Source: Bacteroidales bacterium (GTDB lineage Bacteria > Bacteroidota > Bacteroidia > Bacteroidales > WCHB1-69). Taken from it: a stretch of 64,000 bases of DNA. Shown in pieces: positions 28,088-36,106 of this stretch; the stretch's first letter is position 1; every line of letters begins with the position of its first letter. The notes below the pieces were generated by a model. The model did not search any database. It was not told the DNA's origin and saw only the letters and a program-made list of their open reading frames with translations. The DNA is taken from contig JAFYNM010000003.1 of the NCBI GenBank assembly GCA_017549765.1, forward strand, positions 186,001 to 250,000, given 5' to 3'. The translations under genes were made by a program, and so were the position numbers.

Positions 28088-28945
28088 ATGAGCAACAAAG
28101 GTTTAGCATTAGTGACGGGTGCGGATGGCGGCATGGGAACCATCCACACCCGCACTTTGGCAAAAGAGGGCTATGAAGTCATCATGGCCTGTTACGATGA
28201 GGTCGTGGCAGAGCCTGTTTGTGAGGCCATCCGGAAGGAGACCGGCGCCACCATCCACCTCATGCAGGTCGATTTGAGCAACCTCCACGACGTCATCCGC
28301 TTTGCCGATGAGGTGAAGAGCCGTTTTTCTTCCTTGAAGATTTTGTTGAACAATGCGGGCGTGTTGTGCCACAAGGCCAAGAACAGCGTGGACAATGTCG
28401 AGTACACCCGTGCGGTCAACTATCTGGGACATTACACGCTGACCAACGCCCTGCTGCCCATCATGGGCCCGGGCACCCGCATCGTCAGCATGGTCTCCAT
28501 CGCCTACATCATGGGCCAGATCGGGGAGGACTTCCTCTCGCCCACCGACGACCAGAAGTTCAACCGGTTCACCGCCTACGGCAGCTCCAAGCGGGCACTC
28601 TACTACTTCACCCTACACGCGGCGGAGCAGTGGAAAGAGCGCGGCATCTGCATCAACGTGGCCGACCCCGACATTGTGAGCACCGGCATCATCCGCCAGG
28701 GCAATATTGTGGTGGACAAGCTCTGCGACTGGTTTTTCCGGCCGGTCATCAACACGCCGGAGCAAGGTGCCGCCACCATGCTGGCTGCTGCGCTGAAGCC
28801 CGAGTTCGAAGGGGTCACAGGTGCCTATTTCAAGAAACAGAAGGTGAAAAAGCCCAAGAAGAGATTCTATAACAATATCGCCAATCGGGAGTTGCTCATC
28901 CGGGTCACGGAAGAGAAACTGCGAGAAAAGAACATCATCCTATGA
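28088..28945 (+). CDS. Short-chain dehydrogenase/reductase
   Basis: 285 residues. The Rossmann NAD(P) motif is TGADGGMGTIHTRTL, slightly atypical in having Ala-Asp in place of the usual Gly-Ala-Ser run. NNAGVL and the catalytic YGSSK (in TAYGSSKRALYYF) are intact, as is the serine in SMVSIAY. The C-terminal part (about residues 190-285) is basic and lacks family hints. The substrate is unknown; proximity to the acyl-CoA ligase suggests a lipid or ketone, an inference only. The stop overlaps the next start (ATGA). Confidence 0.88.
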   Translation: MSNKGLALVTGADGGMGTIHTRTLAKEGYEVIMACYDEVVAEPVCEAIRKETGATIHLMQVDLSNLHDVIRFADEVKSRFSSLKILLNNAGVLCHKAKNSVDNVEYTRAVNYLGHYTLTNALLPIMGPGTRIVSMVSIAYIMGQIGEDFLSPTDDQKFNRFTAYGSSKRALYYFTLHAAEQWKERGICINVADPDIVSTGIIRQGNIVVDKLCDWFFRPVINTPEQGAATMLAAALKPEFEGVTGAYFKKQKVKKPKKRFYNNIANRELLIRVTEEKLREKNIIL

Positions 28946-29859
28946 TCATCCCGCCGTATTTGAGAGAAGGAGACACCATCGCGTTGGCCGCGCCCGCCCG
29001 CAAGATCAGCGAGGAGGAGTTGCGGCCCGCCATCGCGCTGCTGCGACGAGAGGGTTTCCGCGTCCATTACGATGAGCGGCTCTTCGCCCAGGACCATCAG
29101 TTCGCCGGCAGCGACGAGGTGCGCGCAGCATACCTGCAGGATCTGATCGACAGCCCCGACATACAGGCCATCTGGTGTGCACGGGGTGGCTATGGATCTG
29201 TGCGACTCCTTGACAGACTCGACTTCCGCCCGATGCTGGAGCATCCCAAGTGGCTGTGCGGCTACAGCGACGTCACCGCCTTCCACGCGCACCTGCACAC
29301 GTGCTGCGACATGGCCACGCTGCACTGCACCATGCCCATCAACGTCACCGACGAGACGATGACGACCCCAGCCGTCACCACCATGCTGGACGCGCTGCGC
29401 GGCAAGGCGCTATGCTACGAGTTGCCCGATCACCCGCTCAACAGACCCGGCAACGTCACCGCGCCCGTCGTGGGCGGCAACCTGTCGGTGCTCTACTCCC
29501 TGACCGGCTCCCGCTCCGACCTCGACACTGAAGGGAAAATTCTCTTTTTAGAAGATCTGGACGAATATCTCTACCATATCGACCGGATGATGTACAACCT
29601 GAAAAGGTCAGGCAGGTTGGATGGCATCTCAGGGTTGCTGGTCGGGCATCTCAGCGACATGCACGACAACACCATTCCCTTCGGCCACACGGCGGAAGAG
29701 ATCGTGGCGGAGTGCTGCGCTGAATACGACTTCCCCTTGCTGTTCAACTTCCCCGCCGGCCACCTGCCCGACAACCGCGCCATCAAGATGGGATTCCCGA
29801 TCTCAATACAAGCTTCTGAAAAAGGGATCGTGAGCCTCCAGACTGCCACACCTGTATAA
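28942..29859 (+). CDS. Muramoyltetrapeptide (LD-) carboxypeptidase, S66 family
   Basis: 305 residues. The S66 catalytic triad is visible: Ser in LCGYSDVTAF, Glu in FLEDLDEYLYHIDRMM and His in FPAGHLPDNRAIKMG. The family removes the terminal D-alanine from murein tetrapeptides during peptidoglycan recycling in the cytoplasm; some members instead cleave microcin-type peptides. It overlaps the short-chain dehydrogenase gene by four bases. A following acyltransferase gene has its own promoter. Confidence 0.93.
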   Translation: MIIPPYLREGDTIALAAPARKISEEELRPAIALLRREGFRVHYDERLFAQDHQFAGSDEVRAAYLQDLIDSPDIQAIWCARGGYGSVRLLDRLDFRPMLEHPKWLCGYSDVTAFHAHLHTCCDMATLHCTMPINVTDETMTTPAVTTMLDALRGKALCYELPDHPLNRPGNVTAPVVGGNLSVLYSLTGSRSDLDTEGKILFLEDLDEYLYHIDRMMYNLKRSGRLDGISGLLVGHLSDMHDNTIPFGHTAEEIVAECCAEYDFPLLFNFPAGHLPDNRAIKMGFPISIQASEKGIVSLQTATPV

Positions 29860-29897
29860 AAATCATCCGCTTGCACTCGGCATACAATTATTTTGTG

Positions 29898-29905
29898 TAC
29901 GTTTG
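29898..29905 (+). promoter_or_regulatory. -7 promoter box of the acyltransferase gene
   Basis: TACGTTTG, 20 bases before the ATG at 29926. A GTG at 29893 is in frame but lies at the box, so it is unlikely to be the start. Confidence 0.65.
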
Positions 29906-29925
29906 CAAATCAAAACACTATCGCA

Positions 29926-30516
29926 ATGAAATTCTACCGTTTCCTCATGTGGTTATTCCGGTTTCGTCCGGTTGGTTATGAGCAGATTCCCGTCAAAAAA
30001 TGCGTCATCCTGATGGCGCCGCATACCAGCATCATCGACTTCTTCTATGGCATGATCTGCATTCGCTGGTTGCGACTCAAGATGGCCATGGTGATGAAGA
30101 AAGAGTTCTTTGTGTTCCCCATCAAGGGTATCCTCAAACGCATCGGATGCATTCCGGTGGACCGCAAGCATGCCAGCAACTTCGTCGGCTATGCGGTGGA
30201 CCTGATCAAAGAGCGAGAGGAGGTGGCTTTCCTGATCTGTCCGGAGGGCACCCGCAAGCGCGTGGAGAATTGGAAAAAGGGGTTTTACCACATCGCCATG
30301 GGGGCCGGCGTTCCTGTCTTCTGCAGTCATATCGACTACGTGAGCCGCACCATGGGCGTAGGCAAGATCTTCTATCCCACGGGGGATTATGATAAGGATA
30401 TCGAAGAGATCCTGCAATACTACTATGGCATGAGAGGGTGGCATAAAGGCCTTTTCAACCTGGAAGATAAGCCTTATGCCCATCCGGAGTGGCTGAAACG
30501 ATCTACCAAGAAATAA
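29926..30516 (+). CDS. plsC: 1-acyl-sn-glycerol-3-phosphate acyltransferase-like protein
   Basis: 196 residues from the ATG at 29926. The acyltransferase motif H-x4-D is in MAPHTSIIDFFYG, and the motif PEGTRKRVENWKKGF follows. An internal hydrophobic segment matches membrane association. The enzyme transfers an acyl chain to lysophosphatidic acid or a related glycerolipid in membrane lipid synthesis. The length (about 196) is short but normal for Bacteroidota homologues; a lysophospholipid or ornithine-lipid role is possible. It may work with the acyl-CoA ligase two genes upstream. Confidence 0.87.
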   Translation: MKFYRFLMWLFRFRPVGYEQIPVKKCVILMAPHTSIIDFFYGMICIRWLRLKMAMVMKKEFFVFPIKGILKRIGCIPVDRKHASNFVGYAVDLIKEREEVAFLICPEGTRKRVENWKKGFYHIAMGAGVPVFCSHIDYVSRTMGVGKIFYPTGDYDKDIEEILQYYYGMRGWHKGLFNLEDKPYAHPEWLKRSTKK

Positions 30517-30541
30517 GCAGGCACTCTTAGTTTCTTAATTC

Positions 30542-30590
30542 CTCTCCACCACCCCGCCCTGCGGGCATCCCTTCTCAAGAAGGGGAATAG
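30542..30590. repeat. Dispersed GC-rich hairpin repeat, copy 1
   Basis: Contains two hairpins: CCCGC-CCT-GCGGG and CCCTTCT-CA-AGAAGGG. Two more copies follow each RhuM-like gene (31630-31680, 32614-32660). With an octamer-like array at 30601-30639 it fills the 211-base gap before the first RhuM-like gene. Confidence 0.7.
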
Positions 30591-30600
30591 CGCCCCCTCT

Positions 30601-30639
30601 CTTAACTTCTTAACTCCTTAGTTTCTTAACTCTTCAACT
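30601..30639. repeat. Octamer-type array (GTTAAGAA / ACTAAGGA)
   Basis: On the minus strand this reads as GTTAAGAA, ACTAAGGA, GTTAAGAA in tandem. Similar runs recur at 31690-31714, 32668-32700, 38341-38374 and 57297-57313, all intergenic. Confidence 0.6.
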
Positions 30640-30698
30640 AATCTTTGCAATCAATAGTTAAAATTGCCTGATTGTCAACGATTTGCAAAAATTATTTG

Positions 30699-30706
30699 TA
30701 TCTTTG
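30699..30706 (+). promoter_or_regulatory. -7 promoter box of the first RhuM-like gene
   Basis: TATCTTTG, 21 bases before the ATG at 30728. The longer in-frame reading frame beginning at 30683 would overlap the box. Confidence 0.7.
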
Positions 30707-30727
30707 CGGCGATTTAAAAGATACGAA

Positions 30728-31597
30728 ATGAAGACAAATATTGACCCCGCAAACAAAGGCGAAATCATTCTCTACCAACCGGATGACGAAATCCGACTGG
30801 AGGTGAGGATGGAGGACGAGACCGTGTGGCTGAACCGTCAGCAAATGGCCATACTCTTTGGAAGAGATGTCAAAACCATTGGAAAGCATATCCAAAACGC
30901 CTTACGAGAGGAATTGATGGGATTCCCAACTGTCGCAAATTTTGCGACAGTTCAAAAAGAAGGCAACAGATTTATAACCAGAGAGATAGAATACTACAAT
31001 CTAGATATGGTATTATCTGTTGGTTATCGTGTGAAATCCTCGCGGGGTATAGAGTTCCGGCGCTGGGCAAACTCCGTATTAAAGAATTACCTCATGAGTG
31101 GATACGCTGTCAACCTAAGACTTGATACAATAGAAGCAAAGGTAGCTGAGCAAGGTGCCGTACTGGCCGAGCACACTAAGCAAATCGGGTTTTTCGTGCG
31201 CACCGCGCTGCCACCCGTGCAGGGAATCTACTATGACGGGCAAATCTTCGATGCCTACACCTTCGCCGCGGATCTCATCCGATCGGCGAAGAAACGCATC
31301 ATCCTCATCGACAACTATGTGGACGACTCCGTGCTCAAGACGCTCACCAAGCGGGCAGCGGGCGTCGCCGCGACCATCGTCACCAGACGCATCTCCGACA
31401 CGCTGGCGGTGGACATCGAACGCCACAACCGGCAATACACGCCCGTGGAGGTCCGCACCTCCGACCGGTTCCACGACCGCTTCCTCATTTTGGACGACAC
31501 CGTCTATCACCTCGGCGCCTCCCTCAAGGATTTGGGCAAGAAACTGTTCGCGTTCTGCAGGATAGAGGTAGGGGCGGAATTGGTGCTGGACGTCTGA
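30728..31597 (+). CDS. RhuM-family protein with C-terminal phospholipase-D-like domain, copy A
   Basis: 289 residues. The N-terminal half (residues 1-138) carries the RhuM/Fic-associated fold: EIILYQPDDEIRLEVRMEDE, TVWLNRQQMAILFGRD (helix-turn-helix-like) and EYYNLDMVLSVGYRVKSS. RhuM was first described in a Salmonella pathogenicity island; its function is not established. The C-terminal half (about 139-289) looks like a one-motif phospholipase-D nuclease: HDRFLILDD, a variant of H-x-K-x4-D with Arg for Lys, followed by GASLKDLGKKLFAF. The motif is intact apart from that change. A perfect 25-nt palindrome lies in the coding sequence at 30928-30952. Copy B follows at 31724. A DNA-targeting role is inferred. 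Confidence 0.8.
   Translation: MKTNIDPANKGEIILYQPDDEIRLEVRMEDETVWLNRQQMAILFGRDVKTIGKHIQNALREELMGFPTVANFATVQKEGNRFITREIEYYNLDMVLSVGYRVKSSRGIEFRRWANSVLKNYLMSGYAVNLRLDTIEAKVAEQGAVLAEHTKQIGFFVRTALPPVQGIYYDGQIFDAYTFAADLIRSAKKRIILIDNYVDDSVLKTLTKRAAGVAATIVTRRISDTLAVDIERHNRQYTPVEVRTSDRFHDRFLILDDTVYHLGASLKDLGKKLFAFCRIEVGAELVLDV
30928..30952. other. Perfect 25-nt palindrome inside the first RhuM-like gene
   Basis: Twelve-bp arms around a single central base, starting AACTGTCGCAAA. It encodes the TVANFATVQ segment. The second RhuM-like gene has the corresponding palindrome at 31906-31930. Confidence 0.85.
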
Positions 31598-31629
31598 CAA
31601 CCATTTTCAATTTTTAATTTTCAATTAAC

Positions 31630-31680
31630 TCCCCTCCACTACCCCGCCCTGCGGGCACCCCTTCTCAAGAAGGGGAATGA
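31630..31680. repeat. Dispersed GC-rich hairpin repeat, copy 2
   Basis: Nearly the same as 30542-30590: a CCCGC-CCT-GCGGG stem and a CCCCTTCT-CA-AGAAGGGG stem. It sits between the two RhuM-like genes, after a short AT-rich repeat (ttttcaatttttaattttcaa). Confidence 0.7.
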
Positions 31681-31723
31681 GTGCTCCCCCTTAACTTCTT
31701 AGTTTTTTTAACTCAAAAACGAT

Positions 31724-32575
31724 ATGGAAAAAAGCGAAATCATTCTTTACCAGCCAGGTGACGACATCCGATTAGAGGTTCGATTGCTTGAAAACAATGT
31801 ATGGTTGAATTTAAACCAGATGGCAAGTCTTTTCAACAGAGATAAATCTGTAGTCTCAAGACATATCAAACACATCTATGAAGAAGGAGAATTACAACAA
31901 GATGCAACTGTTGCAAAATTTGCAACAGTTCAGCAGGAAGGAGAAAAACTGACGAAAAGAGATATTGATTACTACAACTTAGATGTGATTATATCTGTTG
32001 GATATCGTGTTAAAAGTATTCAAGGGACCCGGTTCCGCCAATGGGCCAATACCGTTTTAAAAGAATATCTCCTGCGTGGTCACGCAATCAACCAACGATT
32101 TGAAAGACTGGAAGCAACAATAGCTGAGCAAGGTGCCGTACTGGCCGAGCACACCAAGCAAATCGGGTTCTTCGTGCGCACCGCGCTGCCGCCCATGCAG
32201 GGGATCTACTGTGACGGGCAGATCTTCGATGCGTACACCTTCGCCGCGGATCTCATCCGCAAGGCAAAGAAACGCATCATCCTCATCGACAACTATGTGG
32301 ACGACTCCGTGCTCAAGATGCTCACCAAGCGAGGCGAGAGCGTCACCGCGACCATCGTCACCAAGCGCATCTCCGACACCCTGGCGGTGGACATCGAACG
32401 CCACAACCGGCAATACCCCGCGGTGGAGGTCCGCACCTCCGACCGGTTCCACGACCGCTTCCTCATCCTCGACGACACCGTCTATCACCTCGGCGCCTCC
32501 CTCAAGGATTTGGGCAAGAAGCTGTTCGCGTTCTGCAGAATGGAGGTAGGGGCGGAATTGGTGCTGGACGTCTGA
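31724..32575 (+). CDS. RhuM-family protein with C-terminal phospholipase-D-like domain, copy B
   Basis: 283 residues, paralogue of the preceding gene. The first roughly 132 residues match copy A only partly (EIILYQPGDDIRLEVRLLEN, DYYNLDVIISVGYRVKSI). From AEQGAVLAEHTKQIGFFVRT onwards, about 150 residues differ at only around a dozen positions, and the DNA is correspondingly close to identical. HDRFLILDD and GASLKDLGKKLFAF are intact. The gene lacks a clear TAnnTTTG box, so it may depend on the promoter of copy A. A 25-nt perfect palindrome at 31906-31930 corresponds to that of copy A. Function unknown; a DNA-recognition half joined to a nuclease-like half is inferred. Confidence 0.8.
   Translation: MEKSEIILYQPGDDIRLEVRLLENNVWLNLNQMASLFNRDKSVVSRHIKHIYEEGELQQDATVAKFATVQQEGEKLTKRDIDYYNLDVIISVGYRVKSIQGTRFRQWANTVLKEYLLRGHAINQRFERLEATIAEQGAVLAEHTKQIGFFVRTALPPMQGIYCDGQIFDAYTFAADLIRKAKKRIILIDNYVDDSVLKMLTKRGESVTATIVTKRISDTLAVDIERHNRQYPAVEVRTSDRFHDRFLILDDTVYHLGASLKDLGKKLFAFCRMEVGAELVLDV
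31906..31930. other. Perfect 25-nt palindrome inside the second RhuM-like gene
   Basis: Twelve-bp arms around one central base, beginning AACTGTTGCAAA. It encodes TVAKFATVQ. Compared with 30928-30952, position 7 changes C to T and position 19 changes G to A, so the pairing is kept. Confidence 0.85.
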
Positions 32576-32613
32576 CAACCATTTTCAATTTTTAATTTTC
32601 AATTTTCAATCAA

Positions 32614-32660
32614 CTCCCCTCCACTACCCCGCCCTGCGGGCACCCCTTCTCGAGAAGTGC
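32614..32660. repeat. Dispersed GC-rich hairpin repeat, copy 3 (partly eroded)
   Basis: The first stem (CCCGC-CCT-GCGGG) is intact. The second stem is worn: CTTCTCGAGAAG remains but the outer bases no longer pair. Another octamer-type run follows at 32668-32700. The unit after each RhuM-like gene therefore matches, consistent with duplication of the gene together with its downstream sequence. Confidence 0.65.
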
Positions 32661-32759
32661 GCCCCGCTTAACTTCTTAACTCCTTAGTTTCTTAACTCCT
32701 GCTTTTCTATTCACTACTCACTGTTCACGGATGACTACTCGCTGTTCACTAAAAAAATG

Positions 32760-32767
32760 TATCTTTG
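32760..32767 (+). promoter_or_regulatory. -7 promoter box of manC
   Basis: TATCTTTG, 76 bases before the manC ATG. The longer leader contains no obvious structure. Confidence 0.65.
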
Positions 32768-32843
32768 CCAAAAAATTCAGCGCTCCCTCCCTCATGACAA
32801 TGGCGGACGCTAATTTATTATTGTAGAACTATTTAAAAAGCTT

Positions 32844-33938
32844 ATGCCCAATCCGAATTATTATTGCGTCATCATGGCCGGCGGCATCGGCGCCCGTTTC
32901 TGGCCCATGAGTTCCAGCGCACTCCCCAAACAATTTCTCGACATCTTCGGCGATGGCTCCACGATGATTCAGAAGACCTTCAACCGGTTTATCCAGATAT
33001 GTCCGCCTGAAAATATCTATATCGTCACCAGCAAAGCCTATAAGCATCTGGTACAGGAACAGCTACCTCTCGTGTCCGAGGACCGCATTCTCTTAGAGCC
33101 CTACCGCCGCAATACGGCCCCCTGCATCGCCTACGCTAACTATAAGATCAAAACGAAGAACCCGAACGCCACCATCGTGGTGGCCCCTTCCGACCATCTG
33201 ATCCTCCGCGAGGATGTCTTCAAAGATGTCATCACCAAGGGCATGCAGGCCGCCACCGACGACCAGTGCCTGCTGACCATCGGCATCCGTCCCTCCTCCC
33301 CCAATACGGGTTACGGCTATATCCAATATGACGAGGAGCAGGTCTATCCGCTCAACAACTCCATCTACAAAGTCAAGACCTTTACCGAGAAGCCGGAACT
33401 GGAGATGGCCAAGAGTTTCCTGGAGAGCGGCGACTTCCTCTGGAATGCCGGCATCTTCATGTGGTCTCTGCCTATCATCCAAAAGCAGTTCGAGGAATTT
33501 CTGCCCGACATTGACGATCTGTTCAAAGAGGGGGAAGGCATTTACAACACCCCGGAAGAGGAGGAGTTCATTGACCGGATCTATCAGGTATGCCGCAATA
33601 TCTCTATCGACTACGGCATCATGGAGAAAGCCAGCAACGTTCGGGTCTATGCTGCCGATTTCGGCTGGTCGGATGTGGGCACCTGGGGCTCCCTGTACGA
33701 GCTGAGCAAGAAAGATGCCAGCCAGAACAGCATCAAAGGCTCGCGCGTACGCCTGTACGACACCTCCAAGTGCATCATCCAGATGGCCGACAAGAAGGTG
33801 GCCGTCATCCAGGGTCTGGAAGACTACATTGTCGTGGACACCGACGACGTGTTGCTGATCTGCCGGAAAACCGATGAACAACAGATCCGCCAGTTCGTCA
33901 CCGACGTGCAGACCGACTTCGGCAACAAGTACGTATAG
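32844..33938 (+). CDS. manC: Mannose-1-phosphate guanylyltransferase
   Basis: 364 residues. The nucleotidyltransferase loop is MAGGIGARFWPMSSSALPKQFLDIFG, followed by conserved segments TIVVAPSDHLILRED, GYGYIQYDEE, FTEKPELEMA and SGDFLWNAGIFMWS. The enzyme makes GDP-mannose from mannose 1-phosphate and GTP, for surface polysaccharide or lipid-linked glycans. This is the single-domain (monofunctional) length, without the phosphomannose isomerase part. A TonB receptor gene follows after 15 bases; the functional link, if any, is unclear. Confidence 0.94.
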   Translation: MPNPNYYCVIMAGGIGARFWPMSSSALPKQFLDIFGDGSTMIQKTFNRFIQICPPENIYIVTSKAYKHLVQEQLPLVSEDRILLEPYRRNTAPCIAYANYKIKTKNPNATIVVAPSDHLILREDVFKDVITKGMQAATDDQCLLTIGIRPSSPNTGYGYIQYDEEQVYPLNNSIYKVKTFTEKPELEMAKSFLESGDFLWNAGIFMWSLPIIQKQFEEFLPDIDDLFKEGEGIYNTPEEEEFIDRIYQVCRNISIDYGIMEKASNVRVYAADFGWSDVGTWGSLYELSKKDASQNSIKGSRVRLYDTSKCIIQMADKKVAVIQGLEDYIVVDTDDVLLICRKTDEQQIRQFVTDVQTDFGNKYV

Positions 33939-33953
33939 TGTTCGCTTGACGCT

Positions 33954-36038
33954 ATGCGACCGTTATTTCTGACAACAAACTCCAAAATCATCTGTGCGCT
34001 ATGCTGCTGCATGGCGCTATTTCCGGTGTTTGTCAAGGCGCAGCAGGACACTACCCAGTCCATGCAGCTCAACGAGGTGCTCATCCAGGGGTATGGCGAG
34101 AACGAGTCGTTGGTGCCGTTCTCCACGGCGGCGGTACAGACACTCTCTACCAAAGAGATCCAGCATCTTCCCACTCTGCAGCTCTCCGACGCCCTGAAGT
34201 TCATGTCGGGAGTGGTGGTCAAAGACTACGGCGGCATCGGTGGCCTGAAGACCGTCTCCGTGCGCGGCTTAGGCTCCCAGCACACGGGCGTGCTCTACGA
34301 CGGCATCCCGCTCACCGACTGTCAGACGGGACAGATCGACCTGGGCAAGCTCTCGCTGGAGAATGTCTCCGCCATTGAGCTCACCGTCGGAACCGACGAG
34401 CATGTCTTGTTACCCGCCCGGGCGCACTCCTACAGCAACCTCATCAAGATCAGCACATTCCACACCCTTCCGCTCAAGCCCGTCCAGCTGAAAGCCTCCT
34501 ACACCATAGGGTCCTACGGACTCTACAACCCGATGGTGCAGTTCACCCATCTGGTGAAGAGCAAGAAGCAGTCGCAACGCTATCTCCTCTGGAGTCTCAA
34601 TGCCCAATTCCTGCAATCCGAGGGCAACTACCCATACCTCCTGCACTATGGTGGAGCCACCGACAGCGTGTCGCACGAGATACGCCAGAACACCGATATC
34701 TCCACCTTCTCCACGGAGTTGAATGCCTTGTATCAGGTGCGACAGGGAGAACAGCTCTCTGTCAAGGGCTATTTCTACACCTCCGACCGCGGGCTTCCCA
34801 AGGCGACGACCTACTACCATCTGCATGGCCATCAGCGCCTGGGCAACCGGAACGGTTTCGGGCAGATGAGCTACCGCAAACTCTTCAACAGCCGGTGGAG
34901 CTACCTGCTCAATGCCAAGTTCAACTACGACTACACCCACTATCTGGACCCTGACTACCTCAACGAGACCCATTGTCTGGACAACACCTACGAGCAATAC
35001 GAAGGCTATCTCTCCAACGCCGTCAGCTTCGCCCCGCTGCATCAAAAAGGGGAAGAGCCGGGCCGGGTGTTGCGTCACGATCTGCTCTTGGGCCTGGCCA
35101 ACGACCTGTTCTACGACCAGCTGGAGTCCGACAATATCGACTATGAGCATCCAGCCCGTTTCACCTCGTTGACAGCATTGACGGCCCGTTACGACAGCCG
35201 CAGGGTGACCATCAACGGCAACCTGCTCTTCACGGCTGTCCGCAACATGGCGCAGGATACAGCGGTGGGCACTGCCTACCTGCACCTCTCCCCCGCCTTG
35301 AGCATCTCCTGGCGGGCGCACAAGCACATCCAACTGCGGGCTTTCTACAAGGATATCTTCCGGATGCCGACCTTCAACGACCTCTACTATCGGGAGGTGG
35401 GCAATCTGCGGTTGAAGCCGGAGAAGACGCAGCAGTGGGACCTCGGCCTTATCATAGAGACTCCTAAATTATGGCGCGGCACCTTCAATATGGCGGTCAC
35501 GTTGGATGGGTATTATAATATTGTAAGGGACAAGATCGTGGCCTTCCCCACGCACAATCTCTTCTCGTGGAGCATGCTCAACTACGGGCTGGTGCACATC
35601 GCCGGCGCGGAGCTCAACCTCAAAGCCATCTACACCTTCCATCGCGACTGTCATCTGATCGTCAATGGCAACTGCACCTTCCAACATGCGGTGGACCGCA
35701 CCTCCGTGGATTCGCCCACCTATGGTCACCAGATCCCCTACACGCCGCTTTGGTCCGGCTCCGTATCGGCCACCCTGCACCTGCCGTTTGTCAGTGTCAC
35801 CTATGCGGTGATGTTGTGTGGGGACCGTTATGCTTTGGGGGAGAACATCCCTGCCAATCTGGTGGCGGGCTATGCCGACCACAGCCTCTCCATCCAGCAT
35901 GAGACCCTCATCAAGGGCCACACCCTCGGCTTCAAGTTCGAGTTGTTGAACCTCTCCGACCGCAACTACGAGATCGTGCGCAACTATCCGATGCAGGGAT
36001 CTGGCTTCCGCCTCAAGATCTATTATCAGTTTCAATAA
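33954..36038 (+). CDS. TonB-dependent receptor (vitamin B12/siderophore-like, BtuB-type)
   Basis: 694 residues. A signal peptide (cleavage near VKAQQ) is followed directly by a plug domain: LNEVLIQGYGENESLVPFS (TonB-box-like region), HLPTLQLSDALKFMSGV and VRGLGSQHTGVLYDGIPLTD. The remainder is a beta-barrel ending YEIVRNYPMQGSGFRLKIYYQF. It has no carboxypeptidase-like domain, unlike the receptor at 15623. Possible ligands include cobalamin or a metal chelate; the methylmalonyl-CoA mutase gene that follows (opposite strand) needs cobalamin, but this is only a proximity hint. It lies 15 bases after manC. Confidence 0.9.
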   Translation: MRPLFLTTNSKIICALCCCMALFPVFVKAQQDTTQSMQLNEVLIQGYGENESLVPFSTAAVQTLSTKEIQHLPTLQLSDALKFMSGVVVKDYGGIGGLKTVSVRGLGSQHTGVLYDGIPLTDCQTGQIDLGKLSLENVSAIELTVGTDEHVLLPARAHSYSNLIKISTFHTLPLKPVQLKASYTIGSYGLYNPMVQFTHLVKSKKQSQRYLLWSLNAQFLQSEGNYPYLLHYGGATDSVSHEIRQNTDISTFSTELNALYQVRQGEQLSVKGYFYTSDRGLPKATTYYHLHGHQRLGNRNGFGQMSYRKLFNSRWSYLLNAKFNYDYTHYLDPDYLNETHCLDNTYEQYEGYLSNAVSFAPLHQKGEEPGRVLRHDLLLGLANDLFYDQLESDNIDYEHPARFTSLTALTARYDSRRVTINGNLLFTAVRNMAQDTAVGTAYLHLSPALSISWRAHKHIQLRAFYKDIFRMPTFNDLYYREVGNLRLKPEKTQQWDLGLIIETPKLWRGTFNMAVTLDGYYNIVRDKIVAFPTHNLFSWSMLNYGLVHIAGAELNLKAIYTFHRDCHLIVNGNCTFQHAVDRTSVDSPTYGHQIPYTPLWSGSVSATLHLPFVSVTYAVMLCGDRYALGENIPANLVAGYADHSLSIQHETLIKGHTLGFKFELLNLSDRNYEIVRNYPMQGSGFRLKIYYQFQ

Positions 36039-36058
36039 TCCAGGATAGGAAGAAAAAA

Positions 36059-36084
36059 AAGAGCTTCGGGGATCCGAAGCTCTT
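36059..36084. terminator. Rho-independent terminator between TonB receptor and methylmalonyl-CoA mutase genes
   Basis: Perfect 11-bp stem (36059-36069 against 36074-36084) with a four-base loop. On the minus strand it is followed by a run of T, suited to ending the mutase transcript. It could also stop read-through from the receptor gene. Confidence 0.85.
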
Positions 36085-36106
36085 GTCATATCTTTGGTCG
36101 TGTTGA

